Shown: in pieces, positions 1-7,222 of the stretch
How the letters are laid out: each line of letters starts with the position of its first letter
Numbering within the stretch: position 1 is the first letter of the stretch
DNA from: JANQPA01 sp964548175
GTDB lineage: Bacteria; Bacteroidota; Bacteroidia; Chitinophagales; Saprospiraceae
Reading direction: 5' to 3'
Assembly (NCBI GenBank): GCA_964548175.1
Contig: CAZJQS010000002.1
Span: forward strand, 115,446 to 179,445
DNA: 64,000 nt
Position numbers and translations under genes: made by a program
The notes under the pieces: generated by a model
What the model was told of the DNA's origin: nothing
Seen by the model: the letters and a program-made list of their open reading frames with translations, nothing else
Database searches by the model: none

Positions 1-1
1 C

Positions 2-1285
2 AGCGACGGCCATCCCAAGATCGATGAACGTCATGATGCCATCGGCTTTCCTTTTGAAGCCGGCGCCAGTCCGGTGGAGTTCCTTAGCCTTTCCGACGAA
101 AAAGGCGCCCGGCTCCGGGCCACGGTCACGGAATTCGGACCGGTGCTGTTCTCACGTATGCTTGATCTGAATGAAACGCAGGCGGGCATTATTGCCGTGG
201 TGTTTAAGTACTGCGACGACAATCAGCTGCCATTGCTGGATCTGAATGACCTCAGGAAAACGCTGCAGTATATGACGGGGGAGGGTAAAGACGTGGTAGA
301 GGAAACCTACGGACGTATCTCTTCGGCTTCCGTAGGCGCTATTCTGCGTCGGATCGTAGAACTCGAGCAGCAGGGCGCCGAGATCTTCTTCGGAGAACGG
401 TCATTCGACGTTGAAGACCTTTGCCGTTATGACGATCAGGGGCGTGGAATGGTATCCATCGTCAGATTGACCGATATTCAGGATCGGCCTAAGTTATTTT
501 CTACCTTCATGCTGCAAATCCTGGCGGAAATTTACGCCACCTTCCCCGAAGAAGGCGACCTTGACCGGCCCAAGCTTTGCATTTTCATTGACGAAGCGCA
601 CCTCGTTTTCGATCAAGCTTCGAATGCTTTGCTCGACCAGATCGAGATCATCATCAAGCTGATCCGATCCAAAGGGGTAGGCATCTTCTTTGTTACACAA
701 AATCCAGTAGATATTCCCGAAGCAGTACTGAGTCAGTTGGGTTTGAAAGTACAACACGCCCTGCGGGCTTTTACAGCCAAGGATCGCAAAGCCATCAAGC
801 TGGCAGCTCAGAACTTTCCCATTACTGAATACTATGATATTGAACAATTGCTCACGCAGCTGGGGATAGGGGAGGCCTTGATCACAGCCCTTAACGAAAA
901 AGGAATACCAACCCCTTTGGTCCATACCCTGCTCCGTGCCCCGCAGTCGCGAATGGATGTGTTAACGAATAAAGAAATCAATGAAATACTGATGCGTTCG
1001 CGCATTTTACACAAATACAATGAACAGGTCGACCGCGACAGCGCCTATGAGATTCTCCAGGAAAAAATAGAAAGAGCTCAGGAGGCAGAGCGTCAGGCAG
1101 AACTTCGCGAACAACAGGAGAAAGCCGCCAGAACCTCCACCAGGCGCAGGGGATCGGAAAAAACCGTTGTAGAACAGATCCTTTCCAGTTCTGCCTCCAG
1201 ACAGATCGGACGGACGGTAGCCAGAGAGCTGACCAGAGGACTGTTGTCTGTCTTGGGCGTAAGCAGCACCAGGAGGAGAAGGTAA
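2..1285 (+). CDS. DUF853/YjgR HerA-like ATPase, 5' end outside window
   Basis: The frame is open from the first bases, so the start lies left of the window and the GTG at 74 is internal. The protein matches the YjgR/DUF853 family of HerA-like ATPases over its visible length: an ELE-QQG linker, a Walker B strand with FIDEAHLVF near bases 580-605, then RSKGVG-FFVTQNP and VQHALRAFT-KD, all family hallmarks. The Walker A motif must be upstream and is not seen. The last ~90 residues form a charged Glu/Arg helix and a basic tail ending in RRRR. Family members are predicted hexameric DNA-translocating ATPases, but the cellular role is not established. It converges with the thioredoxin-like gene, 28 bp apart. 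Confidence 0.9.
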   Translation, partial: SDGHPKIDERHDAIGFPFEAGASPVEFLSLSDEKGARLRATVTEFGPVLFSRMLDLNETQAGIIAVVFKYCDDNQLPLLDLNDLRKTLQYMTGEGKDVVEETYGRISSASVGAILRRIVELEQQGAEIFFGERSFDVEDLCRYDDQGRGMVSIVRLTDIQDRPKLFSTFMLQILAEIYATFPEEGDLDRPKLCIFIDEAHLVFDQASNALLDQIEIIIKLIRSKGVGIFFVTQNPVDIPEAVLSQLGLKVQHALRAFTAKDRKAIKLAAQNFPITEYYDIEQLLTQLGIGEALITALNEKGIPTPLVHTLLRAPQSRMDVLTNKEINEILMRSRILHKYNEQVDRDSAYEILQEKIERAQEAERQAELREQQEKAARTSTRRRGSEKTVVEQILSSSASRQIGRTVARELTRGLLSVLGVSSTRRRR

Positions 1286-1313
1286 GAAAATCAGCTTCGC
1301 CGTTCCTGGACAT

Positions 1314-1889
1314 TTAATGATCATCAGCATTTGAGCTGAAGCTTGATCTGTATTGTTTTTGATAAGTGGACCAGGGCACTTTCAGGTAAGAATCGGTGGC
1401 AAAATAACTGGCGATCATTTCAAACTGTTCAGCCGTTTTGAAGCCTACGATAGCCTGGATAACGTTTTGTTCTTCATCAAGAAAAACAATAGTAGGATAG
1501 GACATTCGTCCTTTGAGTATTTCCGCCGCCAGTTCGTGATAGCCGCGAGAGCTGTTTTTTACAAAACGGTAGACTTTATTCCGGTAATGGATATCGCCTT
1601 TTTCTTGGGCGTCCAGTTTCACCGGATAAAAATTGGCGTTGATGTAAGCGGCCATTTCAGGCTGGCTGAAGGTTTGCTCGTCCATGCGCTTGCACCATGT
1701 GCACCATTGAGTATAAACATCAAGGAGGATCTTTTTTTTGGATTTTTTCGTTTTTTCGATGGCCTGTTCCCAATTCATCCAATCGACCTTAACTTTTTCC
1801 TGCGTGTAGTTTTCTTGTGCATGAGCTGTTGGACGCATCAGCAGGCCCGCCAAAAAACAGCTGACCCAAATGAGATTCGTCAACTTCAT
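1314..1889 (-). CDS. Secreted thioredoxin-fold protein with CTWC motif
   Basis: 191 residues. An N-terminal signal peptide (about residues 1-24, ending AHA) suggests export to the periplasm. A thioredoxin fold follows, with the redox pair C63-T-W-C66 after a DVYTQW strand, and a TIVFLDEEQN strand typical of the thioredoxin_7/DUF255-like group. It probably reduces or isomerises disulfides of exported proteins; the substrate is unknown. It stands alone: the next minus-strand gene, ribD, lies 178 bp upstream with its own frame, and the right neighbour is convergent. I see no convincing Bacteroidota promoter in the 178 bp. Confidence 0.85.
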   Translation of the reverse strand: MKLTNLIWVSCFLAGLLMRPTAHAQENYTQEKVKVDWMNWEQAIEKTKKSKKKILLDVYTQWCTWCKRMDEQTFSQPEMAAYINANFYPVKLDAQEKGDIHYRNKVYRFVKNSSRGYHELAAEILKGRMSYPTIVFLDEEQNVIQAIVGFKTAEQFEMIASYFATDSYLKVPWSTYQKQYRSSFSSNADDH

Positions 1890-2067
1890 AATATTTGAAT
1901 TTTGTTTGTATCCGTAGGGTATAACGACGGTTATACTACAAGCGCTGCGCCCCGCTTTGGGATGCCTTTCCGCTCATAGCCATCTACCTTATTCCAATTG
2001 ATTTTGACACCTAAAAAACAAATAATTTGCAAAGAATATAAGGGTCGGGATATATTTTAAAGCAAGT

Positions 2068-3129
2068 TTAACTTTTGTGAAAGATAAGCAGTTCGTCGAG
2101 GCCCAGCTGGTGGCGCTCAAACACCCGGGCAGGCACCTGAGGGGCTGCTTTGCCGTCTTTCCAGGATATCGGTCCTACGATAACCCTTGCTTCGTCCCAC
2201 AATTGGTGACTGAGAAAGCTTTGGATCAGCTGGGTGCCGCCTTCTACCATTAGAACACCTATTTTTTGCTCGTGCAAATATTTGAGTATTCGAATCAACA
2301 GCCGGTCATGAAAAGGGAGTTCCAGGAAACTCAGCTTAGGGTTGCGGTAGGTCCCCCGATGCTTTGGTACTCTTTCAGTGATCACAACGGTGGGTTGATC
2401 ATCGGTAAATAATCGAAGGTCTTCCGGCAAACTCAAATGCCGGTCGAGCACCAGTCGCAAAGGGGAGGGGCCGAAATAATGCCGGGTGGTCAACAATGGA
2501 TTGTCGATCCGCGCCGTTTGGGTCCCTATCAGAATGGCGTCTACTTCCGCTCTCCATTTGTGAGTAATGCGCTTGGTAAGAGGCTGGCTGATCCATTTCC
2601 GGCTAGGATCAAAAGGGGCGAAAAAGCCGTTCCGGGTCTGAGCAAATTTCAACATGACGTACGGCCTGTTTTGAGTGGCTATAACGGTTCGAATACGCGT
2701 TAACCTTTTTCCCTCTTCTTCCAGAATTCCGACCGACACCTCTATGCCTGCTTCCTGCAAGATACGCACCCCCTTGCCCGCTACTTCGGGGGTGTTGTCG
2801 AGACAACTGATCACCACTCTTGGTATCTTGTGTTCTGTGATCAATGAAGTACAGGGGGGAGTTTTTCCATGGAAACAGCAAGGCTCCAGTGAAACGTATA
2901 AGGTTGACTTATCGATCAGCCTGCGATCTTCAGGCGCCACCGAATGAACAGCGTTCACTTCTGCATGCGCGTGCCCGTAGCGTTGATGAAAACCTTCTCC
3001 GATGATCCGGCCTTCATGAACCAGGACAGCGCCTACTTCAGGATTCGGAGCAACATAGCCTCGTCCTAAACGCGCCAGATCAAAACACCTGCGCATATAG
3101 TTCTCATCCATTTCCATTTTGTTTAACAT
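2068..3129 (-). CDS. ribD: Bifunctional riboflavin biosynthesis deaminase/reductase
   Basis: 353 residues, the normal length for RibD, which deaminates the pyrimidine product of GTP cyclohydrolase II and then reduces the ribosyl side chain with NADPH. The N-terminal cytidine-deaminase-like domain (about 8-150) has the zinc ligands H55, C84 and C93 and the catalytic E57 in HAE and PCxxxGxTPPC motifs. The C-terminal domain (about 160-350) is DHFR-like, with MLKFAQTRNG, a DAILIGTQTAR-DNP segment and GVLMVEGGTQL. The start could equally be M5 or M7, since the conserved part begins at DENYM. No other rib gene is nearby, as is common in Bacteroidota. Confidence 0.95.
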   Translation of the reverse strand: MLNKMEMDENYMRRCFDLARLGRGYVAPNPEVGAVLVHEGRIIGEGFHQRYGHAHAEVNAVHSVAPEDRRLIDKSTLYVSLEPCCFHGKTPPCTSLITEHKIPRVVISCLDNTPEVAGKGVRILQEAGIEVSVGILEEEGKRLTRIRTVIATQNRPYVMLKFAQTRNGFFAPFDPSRKWISQPLTKRITHKWRAEVDAILIGTQTARIDNPLLTTRHYFGPSPLRLVLDRHLSLPEDLRLFTDDQPTVVITERVPKHRGTYRNPKLSFLELPFHDRLLIRILKYLHEQKIGVLMVEGGTQLIQSFLSHQLWDEARVIVGPISWKDGKAAPQVPARVFERHQLGLDELLIFHKS

Positions 3130-3202
3130 TTATCTATAAATTTTAAGGATACGTGTTTTTTTTACAATAAAACTGAACAAGACTTGCACGCTTTAGGCTA
3201 AA

Positions 3203-3240
3203 CTATTATTTTAGCGTAGTTCCATTCTGTCAAATAATAG
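3203..3240. promoter_or_regulatory. Inverted repeat upstream of the AP2 gene
   Basis: CTATTATTT (3203-3211) and AAATAATAG (3232-3240) form a perfect 9-bp inverted repeat with a 20-bp spacer between ribD and the AP2-domain gene. Its position about 70 bp upstream of the GTG start makes it a possible protein-binding site, perhaps autoregulatory. A TTCATTTG hexamer-like element at 3267-3274 is one base off the TAnnTTTG -7 box. Both readings are weak because the region is AT-rich. Confidence 0.25.
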
Positions 3241-3310
3241 TTTCTGTACCTCGTCTGATTAAAATTTTCATTTGTAAACAAAAATTTTTTTAACCCAAAA
3301 CTCTAAAACC

Positions 3311-3865
3311 GTGTTATACAAAGTTAAGTTAAAAAATTCCGATGACGATGTGTTATTGGATGACCGGGTATACGAATATCTTACCAGTGATCCATACCTC
3401 ATGAAGGTTGACTTTGTTAATAACCTTAGAAAACACTCAAGTGGTTGTGCTGTTTTCCAGAAAACCTGGAAAAAGGCTGACGGCGGGTACAAAACAGAAA
3501 CGATCTATCTGCATAAGCTGGTGGCCGAGAAGTTTTTGTCGCACACCAGATCAAATAAAAAGAAACTGGTAGGCGCCAAAAACGGCAATAAGCTGGATTG
3601 CCGGCTCGAGAATCTCATATACCGGAGCCGCTCCGTTGCAAGCCGGAAGCGAAAAACAAGCAGCAAAGTGGGGTATACCGGCGTATACAAAGAAAATAAC
3701 CGCTACCGGGCCGTCATTTCCATCAACCGAAAGTCCGTCCACATCGGAATGTTCTCCACAGCCGAAGAAGCTGCACTGGCTTACAATAAAAAATCAAGAG
3801 AATTATACGGCGAAGATGGCAAAATTAACATCATTAAGCCTAGAAAAACCAAAGAGGAAATTTAA
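3311..3865 (+). CDS. AP2-domain DNA-binding protein with degenerate HNH region
   Basis: 184 residues from a GTG start; no in-frame ATG lies upstream. Residues about 60-105 resemble the HNH_3 homing-endonuclease core: HKLVAEKF at 68-75 and NGNKLDCRLENL at 91-102. The usual central N-H-x-D-G is replaced by GAKNG, so the catalytic histidine is missing. Residues about 119-172 form an AP2/ERF-type DNA-binding domain (GYTGVYKENNRYRA, HIGMFSTAEEAALAYN). Families with this architecture are homing endonucleases or their descendants; here loss of the histidine suggests a DNA-binding protein rather than a nuclease. No intron or intein is visible beside it. It converges with mnmD with a single base between the stop codons. 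Confidence 0.75.
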   Translation: MLYKVKLKNSDDDVLLDDRVYEYLTSDPYLMKVDFVNNLRKHSSGCAVFQKTWKKADGGYKTETIYLHKLVAEKFLSHTRSNKKKLVGAKNGNKLDCRLENLIYRSRSVASRKRKTSSKVGYTGVYKENNRYRAVISINRKSVHIGMFSTAEEAALAYNKKSRELYGEDGKINIIKPRKTKEEI

Positions 3866-3866
3866 T

Positions 3867-4541
3867 TTATCCAGGCTTAATCCCCCTGGTCATTTCTCTT
3901 TTTCCCGGAGGGCCGGGCAGGCTTTCCACGATAAAACCTATATTTTTTAACCTTCTTTTTACTATGCCTTTGGCGCAATAGGTCACCAAAATGCCCCCTT
4001 CAGAAAGGGCCTTGAACATTTTTTCCAATACCTCTTCCTCCCACAACTCAGGTTGCGCGGAAGGAGCAAAAGCATCAAAATAGATGACGTCAAATTGATT
4101 TGAACGATCGACCTCTTCAATGCGCATTTTCACTTTTTGAAAAGAAAAAAAGGGGCTTAGGGAAATTTCCGCTCCCCAGTCAGACTGATGAAGCCTCATA
4201 AATTGATCTTTCTCTTCTTCTGCCTTCAACAACTCAGCATAATTCAATTGCTGATACTGATCCGAAGAAAGAGGGTAGGCTTCTATTCCTTCGTAATAGA
4301 CCGGGATCTGTCGCTGGTCCGCTTCCAAAAAAGTCAAAAAAGCATTCAAACCGGTTCCGAAACCTATTTCCAGAACGCTCGTTTTTCTCCCTTTGATCAA
4401 ATGCGGGAACAAGCCCGCTTCAATAAAAACGTGCCTGGATTCGGTAATGGCCCCGTATTTGGAATGGTAACTAACTCCATATTTGTGGGATAAAATAGAA
4501 TGGGAACCGTCTTGTGTTTCAATGATCTGATCCGTTAGCAT
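3867..4541 (-). CDS. mnmD: tRNA mnm5s2U34 methyltransferase, stand-alone MnmD
   Basis: 224 residues corresponding to the methyltransferase half of E. coli MnmC, which completes 5-methylaminomethyl-2-thiouridine at the tRNA wobble position. The SAM-binding motif I reads VLEIGFGTGLNAF, and YFDAFAPSAQPELWEEE gives the DAFxP active-site segment. FSEGG/LVTYCAKG and the GPPGKREM end are typical of DUF752 proteins. The FAD oxidase half is absent, as in most Bacteroidota, where stand-alone MnmD is normal. The ATG at 4541 is followed directly by the conserved LTDQIIETQDGSHS segment. Confidence 0.9.
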   Translation of the reverse strand: MLTDQIIETQDGSHSILSHKYGVSYHSKYGAITESRHVFIEAGLFPHLIKGRKTSVLEIGFGTGLNAFLTFLEADQRQIPVYYEGIEAYPLSSDQYQQLNYAELLKAEEEKDQFMRLHQSDWGAEISLSPFFSFQKVKMRIEEVDRSNQFDVIYFDAFAPSAQPELWEEEVLEKMFKALSEGGILVTYCAKGIVKRRLKNIGFIVESLPGPPGKREMTRGIKPG

Positions 4542-4582
4542 GCGCCTGATCTTTTTCCTCCTTGAGGCTGTGTCTCTAAAAC

Positions 4583-4666
4583 TTCAATAGTGGTTGTGTA
4601 AACAGATATTTTACGGCGGCCGATAGCGAAAGACGTGAAATGTCTTTCCAGACAGCCACTATTGAA
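4583..4666. repeat. 84-bp element with 15-bp terminal inverted repeats
   Basis: TTCAATAGTGGTTGT at 4583-4597 is matched by ACAGCCACTATTGAA at 4652-4666, an inverted repeat with one mismatch. A second perfect 7-bp stem (GAAAGAC at 4628-4634, GTCTTTC at 4642-4648) is nested inside. The layout recalls a small non-autonomous inverted-repeat element or a structured transcript end. No target-site duplication is evident, and a third short hairpin (4684-4697, GTCTG-AAAA-CAGAC) follows. Confidence 0.4.
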
Positions 4667-4712
4667 ATATACCTGGTCTTGTCGTCTGAAAACAGACTTT
4701 CGGAAGCGTAGA

Positions 4713-4892
4713 CTACTTAAGCAGTACGTCTAGAATATTCGCCTTTGCTACCTTTTGGATGACCTTGGTTACAACCTCGGAAAGAGAAAAGTCGCTGGGG
4801 CAGCCGACACCTCTGTTACAAGAGGAAAAGGAGGCAATGCAACCGACGAAAAGGATAACGTACAACGTTTTCTTGATGGACTGAATCTTCAT
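4713..4892 (-). CDS. Small lipoprotein, 59 residues
   Basis: Begins at the ATG at 4892 with a typical lipoprotein signal: two lysines, a hydrophobic stretch, then FSSC as the lipobox (cysteine near residue 25). The mature part is only about 35 residues, starting CNRGVGCPSDF, which holds a second cysteine, and ending in a helix rich in Val/Ala/Lys. Function unknown. The longer reading from 4964 adds a Cys-rich segment without signal character, so the shorter start is preferred. Confidence 0.6.
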   Translation of the reverse strand: MKIQSIKKTLYVILFVGCIASFSSCNRGVGCPSDFSLSEVVTKVIQKVAKANILDVLLK

Positions 4893-5051
4893 TGTTCTTT
4901 TTTTTAAAGTCTTTCGGCATCTAAACGTTATTTTGCAGGAGATTATTTTTGCCTGGACCCGCAAAAATGGACGGTATTTTATTTTTTTACAAATATAATA
5001 GAATTAATCTTTTGAACCGAAGGTTAGTTTTAGAACCCTCTTCTATATTCC

Positions 5052-5081
5052 TTGTTTGAATTAAAGGAATTACTATTTTTG
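5052..5081 (+). promoter_or_regulatory. Bacteroidota-type promoter upstream of pdhB
   Basis: TTG at 5052-5054, a 19-bp spacer and TATTTTTG at 5074-5081 fit the Bacteroidota primary sigma consensus TTG-N17-23-TAnnTTTG exactly. Transcription would start near 5088, leaving a leader of about 87 nt before the pdhB ATG. Confidence 0.65.
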
Positions 5082-5174
5082 CAAAGCCTTAAAACAGGAA
5101 TTATCTGGTGGGCTAGTGCTCTTTAGACACCGTTCCACCAAAACAGTTCAATACTTGATCAGAAAAAAAACACT

Positions 5175-6158
5175 ATGGCAAGAGAATTAGCATTACGCGA
5201 CGCCCTGAACGAGGCCATGTCGGAAGAGATGAGAAGGGACGAAACGGTTTTCCTGATGGGGGAAGAGGTGGCGGAATACAACGGCGCCTATAAAGTCAGT
5301 AAAGGTATGCTGGACGAATTCGGCCCGAAGAGAGTTATCGATACGCCAATTGCTGAGCTCGGCTTTGCGGGCATCGGCGTCGGAGCGGCCATGAACGGCC
5401 TGCGCCCCATCATCGAATTTATGACCTGGAACTTTGCCGTTCTGGCCTTTGACCAAATTGTCAACAACGCGGCTAAGACCCTCTCCCAATCCGGTGGTCA
5501 GTTCAAATGCCCGATCGTTTTCAGAGGCCCTTCCGGTTCGGCAGGACAGCTGGCGCAGCAGCATTCTCAAACTTTCGAGAGCTGGATGGCTAATGTTCCC
5601 GGGCTGAAAGTGATCTCCTGTATCGATCCTGCAGATGCTAAAGGACTACTCAAATCCGCTATTCGCGATGACGATCCGATCTGTATGATGGAATCGGAGA
5701 TGATGTATGGCCATAAAGGCGAAGTGCCCGACGGTGAATATACCGTTCCCATCGGACTGGCGGCTGTGAAAAAGGAAGGGACCGACGTCACCTTGGTTAC
5801 TTTTAATAAGATGATCATTCCTACTCTCGAGGCGGCACAGGAACTGGAAAAAGAGGGGATTTCCGCTGAAGTTATCGACCTGCGCACCATCCGTCCGCTC
5901 GACCACGCCACCATTGTCGAATCAGTCAAAAAAACGAACAGGATCGTTGTCATTGATGAATCCTGGCCTTTCGGAAGCGTTTCTTCAGAGATCGCTTATC
6001 AGATCCAAAAATATGCCTTTGATTATCTGGACGCCCCTGTTACCAGGGTGAATTCCGCAGATACTTCTTTACCTTACGCTCCTACTTTAGTGGATGCCTA
6101 CCTGCCCAATGCAGAGAAAATCATTAAGGCCGTAAAGGAAGTGACCTACGTCCAATAA
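5175..6158 (+). CDS. pdhB: Pyruvate dehydrogenase E1 component, beta subunit
   Basis: 327 residues, the standard length for the beta chain of the heterotetrameric E1, which with thiamine diphosphate decarboxylates pyruvate and acetylates the E2 lipoyl domain. Family segments are clear: LRDALNEAMSEEM, VFLMGEEV, GFAGIGVGAAM-GLRPI-EFMTWNF, GPSGSAGQLAQQHSQ with the conserved His, and ISEIAYQ near the C terminus. The alpha subunit and E2/E3 are not in the window. It has its own promoter at 5052-5081, and the assembly gap begins 76 bp after the stop. Confidence 0.95.
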   Translation: MARELALRDALNEAMSEEMRRDETVFLMGEEVAEYNGAYKVSKGMLDEFGPKRVIDTPIAELGFAGIGVGAAMNGLRPIIEFMTWNFAVLAFDQIVNNAAKTLSQSGGQFKCPIVFRGPSGSAGQLAQQHSQTFESWMANVPGLKVISCIDPADAKGLLKSAIRDDDPICMMESEMMYGHKGEVPDGEYTVPIGLAAVKKEGTDVTLVTFNKMIIPTLEAAQELEKEGISAEVIDLRTIRPLDHATIVESVKKTNRIVVIDESWPFGSVSSEIAYQIQKYAFDYLDAPVTRVNSADTSLPYAPTLVDAYLPNAEKIIKAVKEVTYVQ

Positions 6159-6234
6159 AAAAAAGGAGTTGTGTAAAAAGCCGGGCAAATCTGCTGCAGG
6201 CGGGCGCAGCTAATTAAATTCTTTTTTTTAGCCA

Positions 6235-6334
6235 NNNNNNNNNNNNNNNNNNNNNNNNNNNNNNNNNNNNNNNNNNNNNNNNNNNNNNNNNNNNNNNNNN
6301 NNNNNNNNNNNNNNNNNNNNNNNNNNNNNNNNNN
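6235..6334. other. Assembly gap of exactly 100 N
   Basis: A run of 100 undetermined bases, the usual placeholder for a gap of unknown size. The 11 bases before it (TTTTTTAGCCA) recur immediately after it, so the two contig ends may overlap or represent a short repeat. Genes adjoining the gap cannot be trusted across it. Confidence 0.98.
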
Positions 6335-6335
6335 T

Positions 6336-6605
6336 TTTTTAGCCACCAGAATTCCTAAAAACAATTTTATCGGCACCGCCGCCTGGTTTTATTTGATCGT
6401 TAATTTGGTTAAGGTCCCTATTCATGTTTTTATCTGGAAAACCATCACCCTACAGACCTTCTATATGGATCTGATCGCCATACCTGCAATTCTGTTGGGA
6501 ATATTCATCGGCATTCGCATCGTGCGCATGATCCCCGAACAGGCTTTCCGGTATTTCATCATGATCATGACCTTCCTGGTTTCATTGAAGTTATTATTCG
6601 GATGA
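6336..6605 (+). CDS. TauE/SafE (TSUP) permease, C-terminal part
   Basis: The reading frame is open from the gap edge: ATRIPKNNFIGTAAWFYLIVN, then VPIHVFIW and a final block with two or three membrane helices ending LKLLFG. This matches the C-terminal third of the sulfite-exporter/TSUP permease family, normally about 250 residues. The N-terminal part would lie in the gap. Joining the ends through the shared 11 bases keeps the frame open back to pdhB but gives no TSUP-like N terminus, so either sequence is missing or the gene is truncated. Confidence 0.7.
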   Translation, partial: FLATRIPKNNFIGTAAWFYLIVNLVKVPIHVFIWKTITLQTFYMDLIAIPAILLGIFIGIRIVRMIPEQAFRYFIMIMTFLVSLKLLFG

Positions 6606-6649
6606 TAAAGATCAGTTCTTGCCAGTGCGAAAAATCCTTTTTTTTGCAA

Positions 6650-6687
6650 AATAACCTGCCGAGGTTATTGGTAGATCAAAACCAATA
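6650..6687 (+). promoter_or_regulatory. Two mutually exclusive hairpins before a small gene
   Basis: AATAACCT/AGGTTATT (6650-6657, 6662-6669; loop 4) and TATTGGT/ACCAATA (6666-6672, 6681-6687; loop 8) share bases 6666-6669, so an RNA could form only one at a time. The second ends 3 bases before the ATG at 6691 and could cover the start. This is an attenuator-like layout seen only in sequence. Confidence 0.3.
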
Positions 6688-6690
6688 GCC

Positions 6691-6915
6691 ATGTTTACAT
6701 TAAGATTTGACTACTTATTGATGAGATATTACCTGATGATGTTGGTGGCTATTTTAGCGGTATTAACCCATCAGGCCTGGCTGATCATCCTGGCCTTCGC
6801 CATAGCCGTTTCGGCCATACTGGGTTATCGTATTACATGGCCGAAAACAAAGCGATCAGGTAAGATCGTTACCATGGAAAGAAAGGATGAACCTCAGAAA
6901 AGGAAAGTAGTTTAA
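6691..6915 (+). CDS. Small inner-membrane protein, 74 residues
   Basis: Begins with a short polar segment and has two close hydrophobic helices (about residues 12-27 and 30-46), followed by a basic cytoplasmic-like tail of about 28 residues containing many Lys and Arg. No family recognised. The ORF has normal codon usage for the window and is followed by a hairpin, which supports a real gene. Possible role as a membrane accessory factor is only a guess. Confidence 0.55.
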   Translation: MFTLRFDYLLMRYYLMMLVAILAVLTHQAWLIILAFAIAVSAILGYRITWPKTKRSGKIVTMERKDEPQKRKVV

Positions 6916-6932
6916 CAGCATTAAAAAAAAGG

Positions 6933-6959
6933 TCCATCAGGCGGGGCAAGCCTGATGGA
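6933..6959 (-). terminator. Intrinsic terminator, minus-strand orientation best
   Basis: A perfect 10-bp stem (TCCATCAGGC at 6933-6942, GCCTGATGGA at 6950-6959, loop 7). Read on the minus strand it is followed by CC and eight T (complement of the A run 6923-6930), an excellent terminator. On the plus strand the tail is only TGCTTTT. It therefore implies a minus-strand transcript ending here. Confidence 0.7.
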
Positions 6960-6980
6960 TGCTTTTGACAAGAGTCCTTT

Positions 6981-7145
6981 TTATCTAAACAACCGCTGTT
7001 TAAATACAGCCTCGAAAGTCTCTCCTTCGATATTCAAGCGTACCTTCAGGAAAGGAGCGCGGTCTTCTCGCGGAAAAAAACCGTTCCTCGTATTTCATAC
7101 CCAGGATTCAGATCGGTTTGCGGACAAGGTGAAAAATCTTAATTT
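6981..7145 (-). pseudogene. Frameshifted 3' gene fragment
   Basis: On the minus strand a coding-like stretch starts after a stop near 7145 (SPCPQTDLNPGYEIRGTVFF), runs past the T7 tract at 7074-7080, then must change frame near 7060-7066 to continue as APFLKVRLNIEGETFEAVF and end in a TAA at 6981-6983. A strong minus-strand terminator follows at once. No start codon is found in the first frame. I read it as a broken or mis-sequenced short gene of unknown family; a base missing near 7063 would restore continuity of the two halves. Confidence 0.35.
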
Positions 7146-7222
7146 ATGTTTAAAATAAATTCCTGTTGGTTGTGTTTTTATTATGATGCTTATCAATCCA
7201 TTATCTAACTCGATGCTTGTGT

